The translations under genes were made by a program, and so were the position numbers. This document shows, one piece after another, positions 21,255 through 31,163 of a DNA stretch of 64,000 bases. The notes beneath the pieces are model-generated. The model ran no database searches. It was not told where the DNA came from and saw only the letters and a program-made list of their open reading frames with translations. This DNA comes from Echinometra lucunter (Eukaryota; Echinodermata; Echinoidea; Camarodonta; Echinometridae): positions 5,711,802 to 5,775,801 of the forward strand of contig CM057162.1 of NCBI GenBank assembly GCA_029962745.1, in the 5' to 3' direction. Position 1 is the stretch's first letter. Each line of letters starts with the position of its first letter.

Positions 21255-22102
21255 CATTTCATTTATTTTCCACAATAGCAGCAAACAATAATATTGACAA
21301 AAATTTTCTCGTTACAAAATCAATACAAGCATAAAATACAAACGATTAGGTTTCACAATATATGGCTTTAGTTATTATGTTTTAAATGATTAAGCAATTA
21401 ATGAGTATATAAATGCAGGCTGCATTGTGGCGGAAACCTTGAAAGCAATGCTTGTAATTAAGGTTCCCAAACATAATGATGCAAGAGTATCTTTAATAAA
21501 AAGAAAACATAAAAAGAAAACAAAACAGACGATACAAGACCACACTAAACGGGACAAAACTACGAAACAGCACAGGGACAAGGATGGGACAAGAAATAGC
21601 CTTCTGCAGTAAAATCATGTTTTAACATTATAACTGGTTATTTGCCTAGCCTTGAGTTTATGTTTAAACGAAAATAAACTTTGTGACTGTCTGAGAGATT
21701 CCTCAAGGGAATTCCAGAAATGTGGTCCAGTATAAATTATAGTTCTCTGTTTATATAAGGTTCTTACCATGTGGAGGTGAAAAGATGACGACAGTCTTGT
21801 GGGATAGTTATGAAAAATCTCATTTTTGGAAAACAATAAACATTGTTTCCATGATATTTTTCATTGTGTATGTATCTGTCTGCACTCGACAACAATAGCA
21901 GATCGCAATCGATTCATTCGACATTTAATTTTCCCCAGAGGTGTCATCCAGTTTGAATCAAGGGTTGAAAAAAATGCCTCCGCCGGAAACCCACCCCTGG
22001 TCACTGGCTTAGAACGCCAATGCCTTACCACTAGACCACAGAGGCGGGCCAGCAGTTAGGCGTGACCGAATCCAATCATATTAAATAAATAAATATGTAT
22101 AT

Positions 22103-22195
<93 letters not shown>

Positions 22196-22490
22196 TGTTT
22201 CCATGATATTTTTCATTGTGTATGTATCTGTCTGCACTCGTCAGCAATTACAGATCCGCAATCGATTCATTCGACATTTAATAAATTGACTCTGTTAACT
22301 TTCAACACAGCCGTTTAACATCAAGATTCAAATCTTTGTTTGCTTGATCGTCTTCATAGCTATGGGCGGAATGTGGGAGGAACATATCAAAACTTTCTGT
22401 CAAGCAAATTAAAGATATAATATAAAAAAAAAGGTAAAAACGAAAAAAAAAAACATTCATCATTATTATCATAAGTAGTAGTAGTAGTAG

Positions 22491-22521
<31 letters not shown>

Positions 22522-23657
22522 ACTAGTAGTAATAGTAGTAGTAGTAGTAGTAGTAGAAGTAGTAGTAGTATTAGTAGTAGTAGTATATAGGAGCAATATT
22601 ATTAATATTAACCTTATTTTTATCAGTATTGCTATACTATATGATTATTAATTCATTCATTTATTTATCCGACGGTAAAAACGGTAGGAACTTGTGACAG
22701 ATAGAACAAGATAGAATGGAATGGAATGAAGGTCAGTTTTTTTAACACAAAAAAGAAATTCTTCCCTGATGTCTGTAGTCATGTGAAGCTGCGAATTTTC
22801 ATGCAATTCCGAGAAATATAATTCGCTATATATGTTTATGATTACAAAAATGCAAGCAAATAATCATGAATATTTTGTGGGACCCTTTTTTTAATACCCA
22901 AATATTCTAGTTGGAGAGTAGAACATTTTTTGGGAGCATTTGATGTTCTATCCTCTCCCTCGACGAAATCGTATAGGTTATTGTAGCTGTTTACCATGCT
23001 ATATCTCTCTTTATTCTAAAGACCATTGGACTCTCTTGCGGCCAGACTTTGACTGTGACTGGTCCTACAGTCGTGGAGCAAGGAACTAATACAGTCTACA
23101 CATGTGAAGTGACGGGAGTTTCATCACCTACCTTTGTATGGAGAGATGAGTCCCTGAATCCTAGTGCAACTATTTTCGTTAATGAAAATCCTATTGATGG
23201 CAACCCCAAACATGCCAACTTTGCTGTATCAGTAAATGGAGCTACATCCACCATGACCATCACAAATACTGTGATAGAAGATGAAGGAATGTATAGATGT
23301 GATGTAGGATCAGAGTCTGATGAGAAAAGTCTTGCTGTAGAAGGTAAGTGAACGATAACAGAAGTTAGTGCCTATCCATATCCATGTCCATATCCATGTC
23401 CATGATGTTCTGTGCATTTTAACACTGGTCATGCTGATTGATTGTAAGGTTGAGTGATGCACTTACTTATGTAGCAGTTTATCTGCCAGTCTTCCAGCGG
23501 GTAGATTCAATCATCAAAAGAATGTTCATATTAGAATGAAATTTAATGTTTTGTTTAGCAGCGATTTTTCTAGATTCATAATATTTTGGGTAAAACAATC
23601 AGAGGCTTAGAGGTGTCGATACTTTTTTAGAAGGGGGGGGGGGGGAGCAGTAGTATA

Positions 23658-23696
<39 letters not shown>

Positions 23697-23738
23697 CAGC
23701 AGCAGCAGCAGCAGCATTAGTAGTAGCAGCAGCAGGGG

Positions 23739-23829
<91 letters not shown>

Positions 23830-24222
23830 GTAAGCAAATAACATATACAACCGCTTTGGCAATTCTCATGGAAATAAATACATGTGAAATCAATTGAGAG
23901 AATGAAAGTACCGTGGCTTAAATCACACAGTTTCCGCGTACAGTATTTTCCTGTGTGCAGCTATGTGCGTCAAAATTAATCTTCTTGTTTCTTGCTCCTC
24001 ACAGGCACACCTGCACACACCCTCACACACAAGATATACATCGAACAGAAGTAACCAAAAGGGAATATTTATTTAACAGACATGAGCGTTACACAAGAAC
24101 CAGATATTATATATTACTACTTCTGCTACTGCTGCTGCTACTACTAATGCTGCTGCTGCTGCTGCTGCTACTACTACTACTACTACTACTACTATATACT
24201 ACTACTACTACCTCTACTACTG

Positions 24223-24261
<39 letters not shown>

Positions 24262-27200
24262 TATACTACTACTACTACCTCTACTACTGCTACTACTACT
24301 ACTACTACTACTATATACTACTACTACTACTACTACCTCTACTACTGCTACTACTACTACTACTACTGCTACTACTATATACTACTACTGCTACTACTAC
24401 CTCTACTACTGCTACTACTACTACTACTACTGTAACAAATTAATGAACAATGATGAAACCTATATCCTGCAAGGTCATTCATAATGTGGGGGTGACCAAC
24501 TGTGTTGAGGAATAATTTTCCGATGTTTTCAGACTTATTAAGATATTTTTATACTGAATAATCTTATTGTTGCAGTTGAATCAGATCGATCGCTGACTCT
24601 GTCCAGTATGGTGATAAATAACGAGGATAAATACATTGCTACATGTGAGGCTACTGGAGGTAAACCAATGGAGACCATTACATGGATTCTAAATGGAGAG
24701 ACACAGTCGGACGGCAATGGGAACATCATAGAGAATACACACCCACAAGCTACACCACCTTTATCTAACACCAGAAGCGTGTTCACATTTCCCGCAACTC
24801 TAGAGAATTATGGACAGAACTTGGTGTGTGACATCACTGGACATCAGCTTACAGAGCTAAATGGACAGGAATCTATAGAACTGAATATCCACTGTAAGTC
24901 AATTGTGAGTTTTATTTAATCCCCTACATCAGTGAATCGTATTTATTTTCCCATATTGAACATTACTGAAAAATAATTATCTTAGCAGGCTTTTAAAGAG
25001 AAAGAGAGAGAGAAATAGAGAACGCAATTAATCAGCGAACAAAATGATCATTCCTGACAAACTCCAAGCTTGCTCCGAAAAACCAAAGCAAAAGGAAACA
25101 TAATTTTGAAAAAAAAAAGTTTTTGTGAAAACCATCGCCTTATTATCATAATTTGTGTAATCTACAAAATTCCAGAAGTCATATATTAGAGCTGCTTTTA
25201 CACTCTTACAGTATAAAGCACGGGAATTCTTATACACGTACCATGTATGTGTACGAAGATCATCTCTATAAAAAGCTTTGACATAAACTGAAAATGTGAG
25301 GATAATACAATTCCATTACTTTGATATGAATATGTGGACGTGGTGATGAGATGTAACGTGATTTCAGCGAACTAAAGTAACACGATGAAAACTACTTCCC
25401 GATGCAAATTTGTAAGAAAGGTACAGTGTAATTAGTAATTAATGATTTAATCAGCTTTCTCTTTTTGTCATCTATGACTACAAACTATCAGGTAGTAGTA
25501 TACAAATATTGACTGCTTTAAGGGGCATGGTTGGAACTATAGCCCAAGGTGATCTCGAAACTGTACTATGCCCCTAACTGTACTATGTCCCGAGACGAAG
25601 TCGAGGGGCATAGTACTGTCTCGAGATCACCGAGGAGCTATAGTTTTAACCGTAACCCGAAAAATAAGCAGTCAATATTTGTTTTATATACCGCATCCCA
25701 TTTAACTAAATTAAGGTATTAAAATGACGTTGTCGTGCTACCGGTCGGAGAAGTTAAAATTCAATTTTCACAATGCGGAAATATATAGATACACGCGCTA
25801 GATACCTACGCGCATCTTACCCGGCCTACTTTTCCAGAGCTAGCGTGTAACAAACCATGTACTTATGTACATAGTACACGGAGGTTGAACTATCATGCTC
25901 AGTCAATGGTTTGGGTTTTTTTTTTTTGTTGTTGTTGCTATATGCCCGGCAGTCAGCTAGCGGTTTCCATGACTGCCTCTTTGACCAATCAGAGGCCTAG
26001 AATCTTAGAGTAAGGTATAAGTCATGCACAGATGTGAGTGTGTTAGTGGCGATGCAGCGCACTCGAGGGTATTTACAATGTGCAACTAGCACGAGGCGCT
26101 TGCGCGGAGTGCTTTTGCATGATATTGTAAATACCCACTAACATCAGGAATTTAAATCTGTGCATTATTTGTTTTATAAAACGGGTCAGCAGTATGAATT
26201 TGTAGTGGAAAATTGGTTAAAACCGCTCCAAATTTCCTCAGATCGCACAGACAAGGAGGCAACATCTGCTTTCTCCAATATGACATCACGTTAGCGTAGC
26301 CATGTGCAGTGCGATGCGCCCCAGCCCCAGCTGAGTAAGCGCATCAGAATCCTTGTGATAGACTTCTAGAAATAAGAACGCGTGTTTCATGGCGCGTGTC
26401 TCAGTTTTTACGCGCTAGAGGTAAAGTGATGCATCCAAAATGCACAGTGCTGCACAAAAAATGCACGGCTGGATGGTTGCGTAGAATTAAAGCATGAACA
26501 CGTGACGTGCATACGCACTCGCTATTGGTTACATCCTTGAACCCGTTTTATAATAATAACTATCGTAATTGTTTTGTTACATCCATTTCTTTAGTTTATT
26601 TCCCCTGACAAAGCCATCTTGATTTACAATGATTGTTTCATTTATGTATGCATTTTTGTGTTGTTTTATGTTATATAGGGCCCCCAAGTATAACAGTATT
26701 CGACTAATGATGGGGCTACCCTGTCTAAAAAAAAAAAGATAAAAATAAAAATAAAAAATAAATGAATAAATAGATCAATACATAATCAACTGAAGGCAAC
26801 TTCATTAGTCATGTCTATGACCTTTAGAAATGTACGGACTTTACAATGGGTTATTACGTAATCCGAACATGATTTGTATGGACAGTACACAAAGATTCAG
26901 AAATTGCATTTGAATTATAGTTTAATATAATTTTAGAGATCGGCAATTTACATCCCGCATTTCTGAATCATCTTACAAGAAATAGAATTCACTGAAATGA
27001 AAACGTAATGTACAATCATAACTGATGGCTAGATTGACCATGCAGGAGAAAAAAAATTGCTGACGTTGTATACATCATGTATATTTTTCAACAATACTGT
27101 GTCTATGGGGACGTATAACAGTGGGTTTATTCCGTCCTCAGTGGTTGGGGGACATGAAGCACGCTTATAAGGACATTTTGATGGCATGGATCAGAAGAAT

Positions 27201-27544
27201 GTCCTCCTAACACCGATTTATAGGCATGTATAGAAATGTATATTCCGTAAATGCTTCATTTCCGTTTCATAATACAGTTGCCCCGTCGATCAATAATGCC
27301 ATAGTGGTAGATTTTGATCTCCGAGAGACATCCCTCATCGTATCTTGTAACATCAATGGTTCAGCAGTTCAGCCGAGTCCAATCATGAGATCCTTTTACA
27401 TCTACTCCAATGGCATCCTGATACATGAATCTACAACGTCAGTCAATTCTACAAATATCACAGAACCGGAACAAGCTACAAATTTCACATGTGTGGCTGG
27501 CAACTACCTAGGGAACGTAACAGCTACACGAACATATCAACCTG
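20706..27544 (+). CDS. Gene D: 5' part of an Ig-domain receptor (signal peptide + three Ig-like exons)
   Basis: Four exons join in phase: 20706-20765, 23022-23343, 24576-24893 and 27278-27544. The start Met precedes a hydrophobic segment that continues across the first splice (HFAGVLLM then TIGLSCGQ), a good secretory signal. Three Ig-like modules of about 100, 105 and 88 residues follow, each ended by a phase-1 donor. That is the usual phase for shuffled extracellular modules and is compatible with the phase-1 transmembrane exons of genes A, B and C. I found no downstream transmembrane or kinase exon on this strand before the gap at 40.5 kb. It is either a gene whose remainder lies elsewhere because of assembly order, or a secreted or broken paralogue. 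Cell-surface or secreted location is inferred. Confidence 0.75.
21090..21159 (-). mobile_element. tRNA-Arg(UCU)-like head of a SINE, copy 1
   Basis: The minus strand folds as a full tRNA cloverleaf. The acceptor GCCTCTG pairs with CGGAGGT (two G-U), an anticodon arm TTGGC/GCCAG has loop GTTCTAA (anticodon TCT), the B box is GGTTCGATTCC, and the T stem is CCGGG/CCCGG. The same segment with identical flanks recurs at 21976-22045. I therefore read it as a tRNA-derived SINE, not a single-copy tRNA gene, though a functional tRNA cannot be excluded. Confidence 0.65.
21218..21254. repeat. (CA)n/(TA)n microsatellite
   Basis: A short alternating purine-pyrimidine tract directly after the SINE copy. 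Confidence 0.9.
21615..21836 (-). mobile_element. LINE fragment: C-terminal end of a Jockey/CR1-superfamily ORF2
   Basis: The minus frame reads HNYPTRLSSSFHLH, then TIIYTGPHFWNSL, then SLFSFKHKLK. These are the conserved C-terminal blocks also seen in the long LINE at 60.4-62.96 kb (SYHTYPTRQS, TIIFTGPKYWNTL, SLFSFKRKLK). Truncated at both sides. Confidence 0.75.
21976..22045 (-). mobile_element. tRNA-Arg-like head of a SINE, degenerate copy 2
   Basis: Same as 21090-21159, but the T-loop/B-box region is mutated and no longer reads GGTTCGATTCC. The anticodon arm and A box are kept. Confidence 0.6.
22103..22192. repeat. (CA)n then (TA)n microsatellite
   Basis: About 90 bp of CA then TA dinucleotides. 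Confidence 0.95.
22475..22586. repeat. (TAG)n microsatellite in gene D intron 1
   Basis: Interrupted TAG/GTA triplets. It gives a spurious poly-Thr frame on the minus strand. Confidence 0.95.
23022..23343 (+). CDS. Gene D exon 2: Ig-like domain 1
   Basis: Acceptor ttctaaag, donor GAAG|GTAAGT. It contains VYTCEVTGV (strand B Cys), FVWRDES (strand C Trp) and IEDEGMYRCDVG (the D.G.Y.C motif of strand F), so all Ig hallmarks are present. About 107 residues, starting in phase 0 and ending in phase 1. Confidence 0.85.
23650..23740. repeat. (GTA)n/(GCA)n tract, left arm of an intronic inverted repeat
   Basis: GTA triplets followed by GCA triplets. The ordered pattern gta..gca..attagtagtagca is the reverse complement of 24,118-24,180. 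It lies in gene D intron 2. Confidence 0.85.
23742..23825. repeat. (TA)n microsatellite
   Basis: About 80 bp of TA with a few TTTA/AAAT interruptions, itself self-complementary. Confidence 0.95.
24105..24432. repeat. (TAC)n minisatellite, right arm of the intronic inverted repeat
   Basis: TAC/CTG triplets with a recurring block (tatatactac..cctctactactgc) repeated about four times at roughly 50-70 bp spacing. A long open frame here is a repeat artefact. Confidence 0.9.
24576..24893 (+). CDS. Gene D exon 3: Ig-like domain 2
   Basis: Acceptor attgttgcag, donor CACT|GTAAGT, phase 1 to phase 1. It contains YIATCEATGGKP, ITWILNGET and a second Cys in LVCDITGHQL. The F-strand tyrosine is replaced in NYGQNLVC, a common variation. 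The Ig C2/I type is plausible. Confidence 0.85.
25502..25682. mobile_element. Palindromic element with acaaatattgactgctt termini
   Basis: Perfect 17-bp inverted termini ACAAATATTGACTGCTT, with further complementary blocks inside (aaggggcat/atgcccc, ggtgatctcgaaac/gtctcgagatcacc). It resembles a MITE. Intron 3 of gene D. Confidence 0.75.
25960..26560. repeat. Locally GC-richer block with internal inverted repeats
   Basis: Contains gggtatttacaat/attgtaaatacccac at about 26,068 and 26,130, and gttttataaaacggg and acccgttttata blocks at about 26,170 and 26,540. The CpG-containing composition differs from the surrounding intron. Possibly a non-autonomous DNA element; termini not resolved. Confidence 0.45.
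27278..27544 (+). CDS. Gene D exon 4: Ig-like domain 3
   Basis: Acceptor ataatacag, donor CCTG|GTAAGC, phase 1 to phase 1. It contains SLIVSCNINGSAV and NFTCVAGNYLGNVTATR (strand F Cys and G strand). The usual strand C Trp is absent (SFYIYSNG). Several N-glycosylation sequons are visible (NST, NIT, NFT, NVT). Confidence 0.8.
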
Positions 27545-29960
27545 GTAAGCAGGAATGTGAATTCTTTTGTTTCACATGTTCAAAATTAATTCTGCGCATA
27601 AAACCAGTAATCAATAATTCATTCTTTCTTACATTTAGACAATAACATTAGCGCGCACATTAGCATATGAGATTGCTCAAAGAAATATGTTCAGGATGAT
27701 CTGAAAACACCTGCAAAGCTAATACTGTATTTAGTAGGACAATTTTCTACCCCGCGTGCTTATGTTTGCATTCTGAATATGAATGCGGAGATAGTACAAT
27801 AGCAAAATCATCAAATTGAAATAAGCAGTATTAATTTGAGAATGAAATCTGCACAATTTCGAAATGTTCAAAATGGTCTGTCCACACCTGCAAACTTTGA
27901 TAGACCATTCTGAGCATTTTGAAATGTGTTCACTCATAATTGTTAAAAACATTGTAAAATATACCGTTATCTAATAACTGAAAGCTTTATAAAATTCAAG
28001 ACGTTTCGCGTTCTTTGGCTGCACTTGTTAAGATGATGATAGGTCAGTGTGCACGATCGCCTTAAACCACCTTCATCCAAAGTCAATTTGTGCATGTATG
28101 CGTGTTCTTATTTTGAAATGTTTACAATTGTGTGATAACACTAAAATCATACACAAAGAGTATCAGGATCAAAAAAGTTAGAACTCTGCGCGTATTAACG
28201 TGATTTATTTTAAATTTACAGATGACCTATACAACCTGCAGATTCCGTCCTAGGCCCCTAAACCAATAGGAACAAATTTTTAAGTGAATGAATGTAATTA
28301 TTTTAGTGACAATGTACAATGTTTTAAAATGTTCAAAATGGTCTGACAACACTTGCAAAATCATTTTAGACTATTTCGAGCATTATGAAATTTTGTGCGT
28401 CAGATAATTGTCCAAAATACATGAAGTACAATGTTAATTCTATCTTGATTATTTGAATATTGTTAAAATTCCTTGCGCCTGGCTACGTGTAGTTTCCCAT
28501 TATTTACGTATGCATGAATTAATGTTTATCATGCCCCTAAAAATTGAAAACATTTGAAATTTGTGCATGCATGCATGAACACAACTGACTGAAAACGTAC
28601 AGCTTTTGAAATTATCAAAATGGCTGTAGAACACCTTGGCAATCTCCGGGTAAAAGCATACACTATTTTAACCATGTTCAAAAGGGTCTGACTACAACTG
28701 CAAACTGGCCATGTCGAATAATTTTTGAAAGTGTTGGCGAAATACACGCAACAGCTACACGAACATATCAACCTAGTAAACAGGAAAGTAAATTATTTTG
28801 TTTCACATGTTCCAAATTAATTCTGTGGTAAAAATCAGTAATCACTTACTTATTCTTTCTAATATCTAATAGAAAATAACATTAGCGCGCACATAAGCAT
28901 TGCTCACAAAAATATTTTCAGGATCTAAAAACACCTGCAAAGGTAATCCTGTATAAGTATGACAATTTTCTATTTCGCTTCTTTGTGCTTGCATTCTGCA
29001 TATGAACGAGTACAATAGTAAAATAATCAAAATGAAATAGAATACACGACTAAATTTGAGAATGAAAGCTTACACAGTTTCGAAATGTTCAAAATGGTCT
29101 CTCCACACCTGCAAACTTTATTATAGACCATTTTGAGCACTTTGAAATGTGTTCGCTCATAATTGTTAAAACGTAAAATATGACGTGATCTAATAACTGA
29201 AGCTTTATAAAATTCAAGACGTTTCGCGTTCTTCGAATACACTTGTTATAATGATGATAGGTCAATGTTCACGATCGCCTTAAGTCGCCTTCATCCTAGA
29301 TCATTTTGTGCATGTATGCGTGTTCTTATTTTGAAATGATTACAATTGTGTGATAACACTTAAATTTTACAAAAATAATATCAGGATCAACGAAAAAGTT
29401 AGAACTCTGCGCGTATTCACATGAATTATTTCAAATTTACAGATGACCTATACAACCTGCAGATTCCGTCTTAGGCACTTAAACAAATAGGAACAAATTT
29501 TAAAGTGAATAAAAGTAATTATGTTAGTGACAGTGTACAATCTTTTAAAATGTTCAAAATTGTCTGACAACACCTGCAAAATTATTTTAGACTATTTCGA
29601 GCATTTTAAAAGTATGTGCGCTTGATAATTCTTCAAAATACTGAAATGCACTTGCGAACATATATCCTGATCATTTGTAGCTATTTAAGATTTCATGCGC
29701 CTTGCTACAAGTACTCATTTTCGTATATTTACGGGTAAATTAAAGAATGCTTATCATGCCCCTTAAAATGAAAACATTTGAACTTTGTGCCTCATACATG
29801 AACATAATTGACTGAAATCGTATACAGCTTTTGAAATGATCAAAATGGCTTGACAACACCTTGAACATCTGCGTACACTGTTTGAAACATGTTCAAAAGG
29901 GTCTGAAAACACATGCAAATTGACCATTTCGAACATTTTTAAATTGTGTTCGCGAGATAC
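27521..29960. repeat. 1,231-bp tandem duplication including the 3' end of gene D exon 4
   Basis: The end of exon 4 plus its downstream intron (from cagctacacg at 27,521) recurs at 28,752, and later landmarks keep the same offset. The second copy holds only about the last 25 nt of the exon, with GTAAAC instead of GTAAGC at the donor. A third, shorter piece may begin near 29,960. Confidence 0.8.
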
Positions 29961-30072
29961 TCGCAGGTATTCTTCTGGGAGTCTGAGACATTGCAATTGC
30001 CTTGTGCCCTGCGTACTTGAACTTACCTGCTTGGGTTATGTTCATAATGAAAACATTTCAAATTCAATCGTA

Positions 30073-30328
30073 CACTATGAACATGACGGACAAAGAAAGC
30101 GGACAAAATAAACAACCTCTCATTCTACCCTTCACAGTGGTTCTGGTAGTCAAAAGAACATCCTTCACGGCTATTGTCTAAAATATGTGGAACAGGTGTC
30201 ACATGCATATTCACCTGGAACTACATGATTAAACATAATAGTCGTGAAGGGATGTTCTTTTGACTACCAGAACCATTGTGGGAGGTTGTTTATTTTGTCC
30301 GCTTTCTTTGTCCGCCATGTTCATAGTG
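30073..30328. mobile_element. Hairpin MITE with ~100-bp inverted arms
   Basis: Left arm about 30,073-30,172 and right arm about 30,243-30,328. Outer ends cactatgaacatg and catgttcatagtg; inner blocks gcggacaaaataaacaacct and ttctggtagtcaaaagaaca match in reverse complement. The loop is about 70 bp. Confidence 0.8.
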
Positions 30329-30550
30329 GCAGGCTATTTTGGTCATTTCTGGAAATTCGTGCACCCACTGTTTTGAATACTAGCCACTTCGACCGTATAA
30401 CTACATTAACAAAGTTTTGAATCATTCCATGCAGTAGGGATCAATTTTCAATATTCGCTCACGCATGCCTTCAATATGCTAAAGATGGTTCTAAAGTAAT
30501 ACACCCCAATCCTGGTCCATTTTGAGTATTTTCTTTATTATACTGGAACA

Positions 30551-30581
<31 letters not shown>

Positions 30582-30859
30582 CATTAAAAGCCTCCATTTT
30601 AAACATAAAATGCACTATTTGAAGATGTTAATCATGTTAATGGTGACCTGGCAACACCTACCAATTTTTTTCTCGACCATTTTGAAAATGTTCAAAGCTT
30701 TTGGTCTAAATAATAGTCTTGAACACATGACTCGAGGCACTATTTGCCTGCTGCTGTACACTTCGTGTTCGAAATGACCTTTAATAACCTGCAATAACAA
30801 TTCCAAACGATTGTGCGATCACACATGTACTCTCTGGACTGAAATGAAAACATATCATA

Positions 30860-31153
30860 CAGGGGCGGCGCCAGGGCATTTTGATCGGGGGGAGGAGGGG
30901 GGGGGGGGGGGGAGGAAGATGACCCATAGGTGAGTTTATAAATCTTACGTTTTGAATCAATATTAAGATAGGGGTATATTAACTGCATGACCCATGCATC
31001 CCTCTCTTTCTCCATTCGCTTCTTTCCTCTTCCTCCTCTTTATTCTCTTTTTTCCCCCTACTTTTTTTTTTTTTTTTGGGGGGGGGGAATCAATGGAAAA
31101 AAATCATAGGGAGCGGTCACTCCTTGCCCCCCCCCCCCTGTATCGCCGCCCTG
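30860..31153. mobile_element. Second hAT-like MITE family (CAGGGGCGGCG termini)
   Basis: Termini CAGGGGCGGCG and CAGGGCGGCGA in inverted orientation. The flanks atatcata and ataccata match 7 of 8 bases as an 8-bp target duplication. G and C homopolymers lie near both ends. Confidence 0.65.
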
Positions 31154-31163
31154 ATACCATACA

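Larger units (their letters stand above)
21841..22283. repeat. Duplicated SINE/microsatellite block
   Basis: A segment starting cattgtttccatgatatttt occurs at 21,841 and again at 22,193. The tRNA-like segment plus flanks occurs at 21,048-21,218 and 21,933-22,101. The copies suggest local duplication around the microsatellites. Confidence 0.7.

Noticed and set aside
23955..24443. 162-codon open frame rich in Leu and Thr
   Set aside because: It is a triplet-repeat artefact in an intron of gene D.
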